Below the pieces are notes generated by a model that ran no database searches, was not told where the DNA came from, and saw only the letters and a list, made by a program, of their open reading frames with translations. A program made the position numbers and the translations under genes. This document shows, one piece after another, positions 33,748 to 40,750 of a DNA stretch of 64,000 nt. Position 1 is the first letter of the stretch, and each line of letters starts with the position of its first letter. The DNA comes from Nitrospira sp. (GTDB lineage: Bacteria > Nitrospirota > Nitrospiria > Nitrospirales > Nitrospiraceae). The stretch lies in the NCBI GenBank assembly GCA_005239465.1, contig SPAW01000006.1, positions 1 to 64,000 of the forward strand, written 5' to 3'.

Positions 33748-35313
33748 ATGTCGGTATTGGAGTTACAGCCTCTCGCTCACTTGACCGACGAGTTCCGTCT
33801 CTCGATGCGTCGGTTGTTGCAGGATCTCGGTCGAGAACTGCAAGCCGACTATCCGGACCTTTCCTCTCGGCTTAAGCTTCCCGTGGGATTTTTTCAGCTG
33901 CTCGGCCGGTCGCTCAAGGTAGAGACCTATTCCAATTGGAAAGTCGTGGGCTGGATCGAAACGCTGAATGACCTGGTCTACTTTCTGGACATTCTTCAGC
34001 AATGGGCGAGTGAACAGGATCGGAGGGAGTTCACTGAACAACTGTTTGCGGAGTGCCAAGAGAAGTTCTTCGAGAACAGCTATCTCGCCGATCTTTTTCC
34101 ACTGGGCCGCCAGCGTACCACGGGTTTGGAGCAAAGACTGACGAGCCTTTGTCATCGACTGGCCCAGGAACTTACGCAGGAATCGCTTTTCTTCAATCCC
34201 GCGCTCACCGTGAATTGGTGCAGGCAGCGCAAGCTTCCGCGATGGGATGTGCCGGGATTACTCGAGGCCAACTTCGAACGGGCGGAAGAGTGGGGCGTGG
34301 TCTCAGTGGGAATTGCCGGAGAGTGGTGCGAAGCTCCCAATGAGGTGCGCCGTGCGCTGACGCAATCGTCCGGGCATGTGACGTTTCAAGTCGATGGGAG
34401 CGGGATCTCGGTGAAGATTGGTCGGGTGGCCTCTCTGCTGTGGACCGGGTGGGGAACGCAGGGCGAGTGGCGGTGGAACCGTCAGACGGCGGTGACGGCG
34501 CTGGAAACTGCTCGCGGCCCCGTCATGGTTGGTCCGACATTAGTGTATGGAAAAGATCGGCAACCGCGGACGGTCGTACGAACGGAACAGAAGCGGGTGG
34601 GGCGATTCAGCCGAGCGTGGCGCACGATCCAACAGGCCTGGCCGGAAGGTCATGCGGTGCTGGCCTTGCTGACCTCACGGATTGTGCCGTTCAAAGCGAA
34701 AGGCGTGGTAAGTTTCAGCTATCGGCACAGGCCCGGGCTGTCCTTCATTAACTGTTTCGACCGCGACAACCTCGATCTGATCGACGATTTGATCCATGAA
34801 AACAGTCACCACCATTTGAATCTCTTGCTGCGCAAGTATGTCATGTATCACGGGGACCATAACCAGCAGATCTTCTATTCACCCTGGCGGAGGAGCCTTC
34901 GTCCCCTGCGCGGCATTCTCCACGCGACCTTCACGTTTACCATGGGCGCAATGCTCTTTGAGCGCCTGTCTGTGTGGGCGTCTGGGAAGAGCGGCGCGAC
35001 GCGATGGAAACGCGCAGGGCTTACACAACGCGACTTGCAACGAGCGCGATATCGCTGTCTGGAAGAAGTCGAGTCCGTCCGTTACTCACTCCAAGACTTG
35101 CACTACGCCGATCATCACCTCGGCTGGCTCACCGGCTCAGGCCGTCGCATGATCGGGCAACTGGCAGAGGCCATTGAGCAAGTTGAACGCAGCATCACGC
35201 CACATCGCAAGGCCGTTCTTGCATCCACTTTCGGCCCGGCCCTCCGGCGCCATGTGAAAGAACTCCGCAAAGCCCGCATGACCTACGGGCCGGTGCGGCT
35301 TGGGAAGGTCTAG
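33748..35313 (+). CDS. HExxH-motif protein, aKG-HExxH peptide hydroxylase-like
   Basis: 521 residues from ATG 33748; the frame is open from GTG 33637 but the added 37 residues look non-coding. The C-terminal half has the HEXXH-motif-domain signature: H350-E-N-S-H354 in DLIHENSHHHLNLLLRK, then YSPWRRSLRPLRGILHATF with H392, and a Leu/Arg-rich helical tail. Members of this group (TIGR04267-like) include Fe/2OG peptide beta-hydroxylases acting on RiPP precursors; others are uncharacterised. No obvious precursor peptide or leader-binding domain is adjacent. The last 73 bases recur in degenerate form at 36068 and 36611. Confidence 0.7.
   Translation: MSVLELQPLAHLTDEFRLSMRRLLQDLGRELQADYPDLSSRLKLPVGFFQLLGRSLKVETYSNWKVVGWIETLNDLVYFLDILQQWASEQDRREFTEQLFAECQEKFFENSYLADLFPLGRQRTTGLEQRLTSLCHRLAQELTQESLFFNPALTVNWCRQRKLPRWDVPGLLEANFERAEEWGVVSVGIAGEWCEAPNEVRRALTQSSGHVTFQVDGSGISVKIGRVASLLWTGWGTQGEWRWNRQTAVTALETARGPVMVGPTLVYGKDRQPRTVVRTEQKRVGRFSRAWRTIQQAWPEGHAVLALLTSRIVPFKAKGVVSFSYRHRPGLSFINCFDRDNLDLIDDLIHENSHHHLNLLLRKYVMYHGDHNQQIFYSPWRRSLRPLRGILHATFTFTMGAMLFERLSVWASGKSGATRWKRAGLTQRDLQRARYRCLEEVESVRYSLQDLHYADHHLGWLTGSGRRMIGQLAEAIEQVERSITPHRKAVLASTFGPALRRHVKELRKARMTYGPVRLGKV
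35241..35313 (+). repeat. 3'-end repeat, copy 1 (in gene)
   Basis: The last 73 bases of the HExxH gene, encoding ELRKARMTYGPVRLGKV and the TAG. It is the reference copy for the two degenerate copies downstream; all three share ACCTACGGGCC. Confidence 0.75.
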
Positions 35314-35382
35314 GATAGAGCGGCACGTTGTATTCGACTGAAGACTCGGCTATTCTTAACGCTGTGCTCGGAGGCACGAGTC

Positions 35383-35640
35383 ATGAGTAAGCTGCGGCAG
35401 ACCAAAGATGGGTTACTGATTCCCTCTTCCTTGTTGAAAGGTTTGACCGGGCCTGTGTCCGTCCAGCGAGAAGGCAATGTGCTCTTTATCGAGTCCGAAC
35501 AGCGCCGGACGGCTCGGAGGCGTGTGGCCCGCATGGTCCAGCGCCTGAGACAGGCTGCGAAAGGCTTAAAAAATCTCACAACGGCAACAATTGCCCGCGA
35601 AGTAGCGGCAGTACGACGGAAGCGTGCGGGTCATCGTTGA
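35383..35640 (+). CDS. Putative antitoxin of a PIN toxin pair
   Basis: 85 residues. The N-terminal half reads like an AbrB/SpoVT-type strand pattern (KLRQTKDGLLIPSSLLKGL; PVSVQREGNVLFIES) and the C-terminal half is a basic helix (RRTARRRVARMVQRLRQAA). It overlaps the PIN gene by 17 bases, the usual antitoxin-toxin order. No clear family call. Confidence 0.7.
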   Translation: MSKLRQTKDGLLIPSSLLKGLTGPVSVQREGNVLFIESEQRRTARRRVARMVQRLRQAAKGLKNLTTATIAREVAAVRRKRAGHR

Positions 35641-36040
35641 CACCAATATCATCGTCTCTGGCCTCATCTCTCCTGCAGGCCCACCCGGAAAAATTGTAGA
35701 CGCCTTGCTGCAAGGCTTCCTGGTACCTGTCATGAGTCCGGCCACGCTGGATGAACTCGAAGCGGTGCTGATGCGGCCTCGTCTTCAAACGCTGTTCGAG
35801 CGTGCCGGAATCGAGACGATGGAGTTCTTGACTGAATTCCGCGAGCTTGCCGAAATCATTGAGCCAAACCCCACCGACATTCCGGTTCGTGATGAAAACG
35901 ACCGGATCTTTCTGGAACTGGCTGCGACACGTCCTCCAGTAGAGTTTCTCATCGCCGGTGATCGAGATTTTGAACGGAGACACTACGCCGACGTGCCAGT
36001 GATCTCGGCCGCGCTGTTTGTCAAGACCATCTTGTCCTAG
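35624..36040 (+). CDS. PIN-domain toxin (VapC-like ribonuclease)
   Basis: 138 residues. PIN acidic residues are in place: VIVDTNIIVSG (first Asp), SPATLDELEAVL (Glu), PVRDENDRIFLELA (Asp pair) and IAGDRDF (last Asp). This subgroup (putative toxin, PIN family) cleaves RNA in known cases. GTG start inside the antitoxin gene. The module lies between copy 1 and copy 2 of the 3'-end repeat. Confidence 0.85.
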   Translation: MRVIVDTNIIVSGLISPAGPPGKIVDALLQGFLVPVMSPATLDELEAVLMRPRLQTLFERAGIETMEFLTEFRELAEIIEPNPTDIPVRDENDRIFLELAATRPPVEFLIAGDRDFERRHYADVPVISAALFVKTILS

Positions 36041-36067
36041 AGCACCAGACTGGTAAGACATCCCTGC

Positions 36068-36140
36068 CCTCCGCTACCATGCCGACGAACGCCGCAAAGC
36101 CCACCAGACCTACGGGCCAGTGCGATTGAGCAAGGCGTGA
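36068..36140 (+). repeat. 3'-end repeat, copy 2
   Basis: Aligns without gaps to 35241-35313 at 52 of 73 positions and still ends in a stop codon (TGA) at the equivalent place. It encodes ERRKAHQTYGPVRLSKA in the same frame but has no gene attached upstream. Confidence 0.72.
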
Positions 36141-36182
36141 CCGGCATTTGTTCTTCCGTCAGGTCTTCGTTATTATCGAGCT

Positions 36183-36305
36183 ATGAAAACCAAGAAGGTG
36201 AGGCAGAAAAAAGCGAAGGTAGGGGTCGGTGCATCTCGGATAAAGGCCGTCATCAGAGATCTGCGTAAGCGATATGGGCCGATGCTCAAGCGGCTAGCAG
36301 GCTAA
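36183..36305 (+). CDS. Small basic protein, 40 residues
   Basis: MKTKKVRQKKAKVGV start, then ASRIKAVIRDLRKRYGPML; 13 of 40 residues are Lys or Arg. No good ribosome site. It might be a nucleic-acid-binding peptide, a remnant of a larger gene, or chance. Confidence 0.35.
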   Translation: MKTKKVRQKKAKVGVGASRIKAVIRDLRKRYGPMLKRLAG

Positions 36306-36318
36306 CCAGCCTGTGGGA

Positions 36319-36516
36319 TCACGAGAGGCGGCGGTAGAGCTCAGCGTTCTTCTCCATCACCCGCTTAGCAGCGGCGCGAAACGCATCATCAGGCTGGCCA
36401 ATGAAGTCGTGAATGCTAAGGCGCACCAGTTGCTCAACGGTCAAGCCCTCGCGCTTGCCCAGCGCTTCCAGCCGCCGCATTTCTTCATCTGAAAGGGAGA
36501 TCGTGAGCGTTGTCAT
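36319..36516 (-). CDS. Ribbon-helix-helix-type orphan antitoxin
   Basis: 65 residues. MTTLTISLSDEEMRRLEALG is the RHH beta strand and first helix; the tail (RVMEKNAELYRRLS) resembles antitoxins that partner Doc/Fic or PIN toxins. The toxin would be expected downstream on the minus strand, before 36319, but that space holds only the small basic frame on the other strand. Confidence 0.72.
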   Translation of the reverse strand: MTTLTISLSDEEMRRLEALGKREGLTVEQLVRLSIHDFIGQPDDAFRAAAKRVMEKNAELYRRLS

Positions 36517-36610
36517 GAGAGGCTGCTCCGCTTAGTATGCTGTGTCGCAAGATGGGGCCAGTATAGGGGAAAGGACTCGTGAGGGCAAACCCTTGCGAAC
36601 AACTCGCCGC

Positions 36611-36672
36611 CCTATCGACGAACTCCGCAACACCCGCATGACCTACGGGCCAGTGCGAGTAGGGCCTAGCAT
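36611..36672 (+). repeat. 3'-end repeat, copy 3
   Basis: 36621-36660 matches copy 1 at 35 of 40 positions, including AACTCCGCAA and ATGACCTACGGGC in full; the flanks fade. Encoded text is ELRNTRMTYGPVRVGPS. It lies between the orphan antitoxin and the HEPN-like gene. Confidence 0.7.
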
Positions 36673-36737
36673 CCAAGAGAAACGCTTTCGTGTGCCGGTG
36701 GTCTCTTAACTCTTAAATGCAGCACCCTTCTCTTTGG

Positions 36738-37361
36738 CTAGGAGTTTTGTAGCGGTGGAGATTTTCTGGAGGCGTCGAGGGCGGCATCTTTGTTGTGCGT
36801 TACAGAGGGCAGGATATTTTCCAACGCTCCACTGAGTTCTCGCAAATTGACAGATTCATCTAGGAACACAAAGTCGTATGTCATCGTATTAAAGCATCGT
36901 ATATATTTGATTCCCTCAGCTTTGATCATACCGAAAGGACCAAGGTTATCCAGCGCAACCAAACCCCAACCTGATTTGTCGGCAGCCCATGCGTCCAGTT
37001 TTTCGTCGAAGTGCTCCAGGTAGTTCCTGAGATTCCTGCTTCCAAGTACATGTCCTTGGTCTGGAAGATCCAAAATCTTTCTTAGGCACTGTCCGCGCAA
37101 GTCCATTCTCTCCTTTCGCTCCTTAGCATTTTGACCAGGTCCTGGCCTACCTGGCCAAAGGAGCTTGGAAAGGTTCCCAGTATGGGTTAGGAAACTGTGA
37201 ATTGTCCTGAATATCTCTTGTCGATCATTAACTGACTGATTAGCTGTTGGTTGCATGAAATACGCTTTCAGTCGAGTCTCTAAGTATCTATAAGCGGTGA
37301 TACCAAACGAACACTGTGTCTCGACCTCAACCAAGTACAGATATTGGAAGCGTGGATCCAT
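36738..37361 (-). CDS. Unknown protein with a HEPN-like RNxxxH motif
   Basis: 207 residues from ATG 37361 (TTG 37376 also in frame). Mostly helical; R112-N-Y-L-E-H117 in LRNYLEHFDEKLDAW matches the R(N/D/H)xxxH active-site pattern of HEPN ribonucleases. No nucleotidyltransferase partner is adjacent. Third positions and overall composition are visibly AT-richer than neighbouring genes, a sign of transfer. Function is inferred only from the motif and the toxin-antitoxin surroundings. Confidence 0.65.
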   Translation of the reverse strand: MDPRFQYLYLVEVETQCSFGITAYRYLETRLKAYFMQPTANQSVNDRQEIFRTIHSFLTHTGNLSKLLWPGRPGPGQNAKERKERMDLRGQCLRKILDLPDQGHVLGSRNLRNYLEHFDEKLDAWAADKSGWGLVALDNLGPFGMIKAEGIKYIRCFNTMTYDFVFLDESVNLRELSGALENILPSVTHNKDAALDASRKSPPLQNS

Positions 37362-37419
37362 GCTATAAGTCTGCAATGAAATTCTCTAAATAGGCAGATT
37401 CAGAATTCATTCAAGAAAA

Positions 37420-37539
37420 GGCTGCTCAAAACGGCCTCCAACAAGGCGGCAGGGAGCGGGACCACCGGAGCATACGCGGTGAGGGTATGTGAGGAGGGCA
37501 CGCGACCGACAACGCAGTTGGGGGTCGCTTTCAGCAGCC
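37420..37539. mobile_element. MITE-like 120-bp element with terminal inverted repeats
   Basis: The ends start GGCTGCTCAAAACGGCCTCC (37420) and, read on the other strand, GGCTGCTGAAAGCGACCCCC (from 37539); 19 of the first 23 positions match. It has a GC-rich interior with a small CATAC/GTATG hairpin and no coding frame. It ends one base before the stop codon of the following minus-strand gene. Confidence 0.65.
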
Positions 37540-37540
37540 G

Positions 37541-38629
37541 TTAAGGTTCGACCGTCACGTCCACAAACGCTGGCACACTATCCGCTCCTTTCTTATCCGT
37601 CACCCTCAGCTTAAACCGATAGGTCCTGGGCTCGGAGACTTGCGGGGCTTGGAACGAGGCTTCTGAATCATTCACGTCGAGGAGTGGGACCTTGCTGCCG
37701 CGCACTTGGCTCCAGGAGTAGAACAGCGCTTCGCCTTCTGCATCGCGGCTCTTCAACCCGCTCAGTCTCACCTTTGATCCGGCCTTCACAGTCCGATTCG
37801 GCCCTGCATCGGCGACCGGCGGTTCGTTGGGCTCGTCATTCACTGTCACTCCGACATCGAGCGAGGCTTGCTTGCCGCGGTTGGTGACCGTGAGCACGGT
37901 CTTGCCGTTGCCGACGATCTGTAAAAGGCCGGTGGGCAACACCCGAATGACTTTGGGATTCGACGATTGATAGGCCGTGCCGGTTGCCGGGGCACTGATC
38001 CGGCGAATCACGCCATCGGCGAACTCGCCCACGACCGGCAACTCAAAAATCTTGCCCATTGAATCCACATGACCGAAGGCGGAGGATTGGCCGGCGCGCC
38101 CGAGTTGCAGGGGTTTGTCGGTTTCAAAGTCGATGGTGGTGAGGGCAGCGTTGGGTTCGACCTGCACCAGGGTTTCGTCGAAGACGGATCTGGTGCCCAA
38201 TCGTCCGCGTGAAATTTCCGCGACAGCCAAGAGGCGCATCGGCCCGATGCCGTCTTTCGGGACCAACAGCGGGCCGCCGAAGGCCGGGTCTTGCTCGGCC
38301 AGCCCAATCAAGGCGACCGGCGCGACGATAGATCCTGTGGCTGTGGCGTCTTCCTGTTCGACCAGCCGGTCGTCCTGCTCGCCATACCAAAAGTAACGAA
38401 CCTTGACGATGCCGATGTCCTTTCCCAGATCCACATGGGCGGTGACGGTGCTTCCCGCGGCCAACTTGACCCCTTCTGCCGGCTCCGTGATCTTGAACGC
38501 GAACGCTGGCCCTGCAATGAAGCTGGTGCCAAGTGTGAAAGTGAGAAAGTTGGCAAGTACGAGAGAAAATAGGTGGGGGCTGAACTTTTCACTTTCAACT
38601 TGTAACTTGTGACTGGTTTTTATGGTCAT
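37541..38629 (-). CDS. Secreted protein with PKD-like C-terminal domain
   Basis: 362 residues. Signal peptide (LFSLVLANFLTFTLGTSFIAGPAFA), an unknown beta-rich middle including an Ig-like segment (SSNPKVIRVLPTGLLQIVGN, BIG2-like), and a C-terminal PKD-type domain (PPVADAGPNRTVKAGSKVRLSG; RDAEGEALFYSWSQVRG; YRFKLRVTDKKGADS). Its ATG overlaps the importer stop (ATGA), so translation is coupled. The DNA encoding the signal peptide is itself an inverted repeat (38536-38551 and 38583-38597). Confidence 0.8.
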   Translation of the reverse strand: MTIKTSHKLQVESEKFSPHLFSLVLANFLTFTLGTSFIAGPAFAFKITEPAEGVKLAAGSTVTAHVDLGKDIGIVKVRYFWYGEQDDRLVEQEDATATGSIVAPVALIGLAEQDPAFGGPLLVPKDGIGPMRLLAVAEISRGRLGTRSVFDETLVQVEPNAALTTIDFETDKPLQLGRAGQSSAFGHVDSMGKIFELPVVGEFADGVIRRISAPATGTAYQSSNPKVIRVLPTGLLQIVGNGKTVLTVTNRGKQASLDVGVTVNDEPNEPPVADAGPNRTVKAGSKVRLSGLKSRDAEGEALFYSWSQVRGSKVPLLDVNDSEASFQAPQVSEPRTYRFKLRVTDKKGADSVPAFVDVTVEP

Positions 38630-40452
38630 CTCGCCAGATGGAACGGGACGTCCGTCAGAATGACGCGGTCTTTGAACAATAAGGAGGCTTTGAGCAAGAG
38701 CGCGCGTTGGTTGTGCAGGATGTTCTGCCACCAACGGGCCGGGAGAATCTCAGGGATCACTACGTTCACCCAGGTGTCCGGTTCCTTTTCTAGAATTCCT
38801 TCGATGTAGTCAAGCAAGGATCCCAGGACAGAGCGGTAGGGAGAGGGGAGGGCGATCAAATTGACGCCACAACCCCATTGGGCCCACTGGATCTTGACCT
38901 TGGCGCTTTCTTCCGGGTCGAGATCGACGAAGACGGCGCGAATTTCGCCGGGCCGGCTTCTCGCATAGTCCACGGCGCGGACGACGGCACGATTCACCCC
39001 GCTGATCGGGATGATCACGATATTCCGCCGCGGCATTGGAGGCCGTTGCCCCCTACGGTCCAGCGTGATCTGTTCAGACACGGCTTTATAGTGTGAACGG
39101 ATGCCTCGGAACATGAGAATTAAGACTGCGACCAGCAGGAAGACAATCCAGGCGCCCTGCATGAACTTTGTGCTGGCGATGATGACTGTGGCAATGCCTG
39201 TGGTAACGGCGCCCACCCCGTTAACGATCAACTTTTTCCGCCAATGCACCCCTTTTTTCACGAGCCACCGCTTCACCATGCCGGCCTGAGAGAGTGTGAA
39301 TGACACAAACACGCCGATTGCATACAACGGAATCAGCGCGTGGGTGTTTCCCTGGAACAGCACGAGGAGGAGGCAGGCGAAGAAGCCAAGAATGATAATG
39401 CCGTTCGAAAAGACCAGGCGATCGCCGAATGTGGCCATTTGATGCGGCATGAATCCGTCCCGCGCCAGGATCGAGGCCAAATGGGGAAAGCCGGCAAAGG
39501 CGCTGTTAGCCGCCAGCACCAGCAGCGTCATGGTGCCGATCTGGACGGCGTAATAGATGGCGCCGGAGCCGAACGTCAGGCGAGCCAACTGCGACACGAC
39601 CGTTTCATCGACTTTGGCGAGAATGCCGTGGTGGTAGGCCATCCAGCTGATGCCTATGAACAGCGACGCGAGGATGGCGGACATCCAGATCATCGTGGTA
39701 GCGGCATTTTTTGATTCGGGATGGCGAAAGGCCTTCACACCGTTGGAGATCACTTCCATACCGGTGACGGCCGAACAGCCTGCGGCAAACGAGCGTAGGA
39801 TCAAGAACAGGGTAAGATTTTCCATCTCTCCGCCAGGACCTCCGGGACTCGCAGGCGGGGGAACAGCTCCCGAGCTGAAAAAGGATTGTACCGTGCCGAT
39901 CACGACCAGCAAACCCAGAGCCCCGATGGCAAGATAGGTTGGGATGGCGAAAAACTTTCCCGACTCACGGACGCCGCGCAGGTTCATCACGACAATGAAG
40001 AGAATGGCGACAAGCCCCAAGGCTTCCCGGTGGATGAACAGGCTCGGGATCGCCGAGGTGAGGGCAGCGACTCCCGCTGCCACACTGACGGCGACGGTCA
40101 GGACATAGTCGATCATCAAGGCCGCCGCGGCGATCAGAGCCGGCACATCGCCGAGGTTCGATCTTGCGACGATGTAGGCGCCACCCCCCTCCGGATATTC
40201 GTAGATGATCTGGCGATAGGAGATCGTCAGGACCAGAACAAGGAAGAGGATGGCCAGGCTGACGGGTATCGACCAGGCGACCGCCGCCGTGCCGGCCAGA
40301 ATGAGGACCAGCAGGATTTCTTCCGACGCGTACGCGACCGACGAGATCGCGTTTGAGGAGAAAATGGCGAGGGCCAACGTTTTCGACAGCCGCTCGTGGG
40401 AGGCCTGGGTTGTTTTGAGCGGATCGCCGACGAGCCAGCGTTTCAGGATCAT
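38626..40452 (-). CDS. kimA: KimA-like high-affinity potassium importer (APC superfamily)
   Basis: 608 residues, the length of Bacillus KimA (607). The N-terminus (LVGDPLKTTQASHERLSKTL; FSSNAISSVAYASEEIL) matches the KimA pattern GRPLKSxxLxxQKLxKxxAL...SSDALSSVAYxxEQIL. Twelve helices follow, including YEYPEGGGAYIVARSNLG, then a cytoplasmic C-terminal domain from about 460 (RNIVIIPISGVNRAVVRAVD), the region that binds c-di-AMP in KimA. It would import potassium with protons. An amino-acid permease is the alternative reading. I see no ydaO-type riboswitch in the 298-base upstream gap. Confidence 0.83.
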   Translation of the reverse strand: MILKRWLVGDPLKTTQASHERLSKTLALAIFSSNAISSVAYASEEILLVLILAGTAAVAWSIPVSLAILFLVLVLTISYRQIIYEYPEGGGAYIVARSNLGDVPALIAAAALMIDYVLTVAVSVAAGVAALTSAIPSLFIHREALGLVAILFIVVMNLRGVRESGKFFAIPTYLAIGALGLLVVIGTVQSFFSSGAVPPPASPGGPGGEMENLTLFLILRSFAAGCSAVTGMEVISNGVKAFRHPESKNAATTMIWMSAILASLFIGISWMAYHHGILAKVDETVVSQLARLTFGSGAIYYAVQIGTMTLLVLAANSAFAGFPHLASILARDGFMPHQMATFGDRLVFSNGIIILGFFACLLLVLFQGNTHALIPLYAIGVFVSFTLSQAGMVKRWLVKKGVHWRKKLIVNGVGAVTTGIATVIIASTKFMQGAWIVFLLVAVLILMFRGIRSHYKAVSEQITLDRRGQRPPMPRRNIVIIPISGVNRAVVRAVDYARSRPGEIRAVFVDLDPEESAKVKIQWAQWGCGVNLIALPSPYRSVLGSLLDYIEGILEKEPDTWVNVVIPEILPARWWQNILHNQRALLLKASLLFKDRVILTDVPFHLAR

Positions 40453-40591
40453 GATGAATTATCTCACAAAACCGGCAGCCGCGTGAATGTTATGAGGACC
40501 TCGGTTCCATAGGGCAAAAGACTCAGGTCGGAGCTGGGCAGGAGTCGCTGGCGTCTGATCGAGCAGCGATCCGCCCACTGCGCGAAGGGGG

Positions 40592-40620
40592 TTGACAGAG
40601 ATTCTTCACTTGAGTATCGT
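40592..40620 (+). promoter_or_regulatory. Promoter of the giant multicopper oxidase gene
   Basis: Perfect TTGACA at 40592-40597, 17-base spacer, TATCGT at 40615-40620 (4 of 6). It lies about 130 bases before the start codon. The rest of the gap 40453-40591 shows no coding frame. Confidence 0.6.
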
Positions 40621-40750
40621 TCACTATCTCGAATTGGACTAGATACTTTCGTCTACAGAGCGAAGATCATAGATAGACAGCAACTTGATCCGTTTTGCCG
40701 TTCCGAACTTTTTAGCATTGTTTCACTCATCACAACAAGGAGGCCGGTCC

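Noticed and set aside
40453-40591. ydaO-type c-di-AMP riboswitch before the KimA-like gene
   Set aside because: I looked for its conserved GC-rich motifs on the minus strand and saw none; the gap is also shared with the oxidase promoter.
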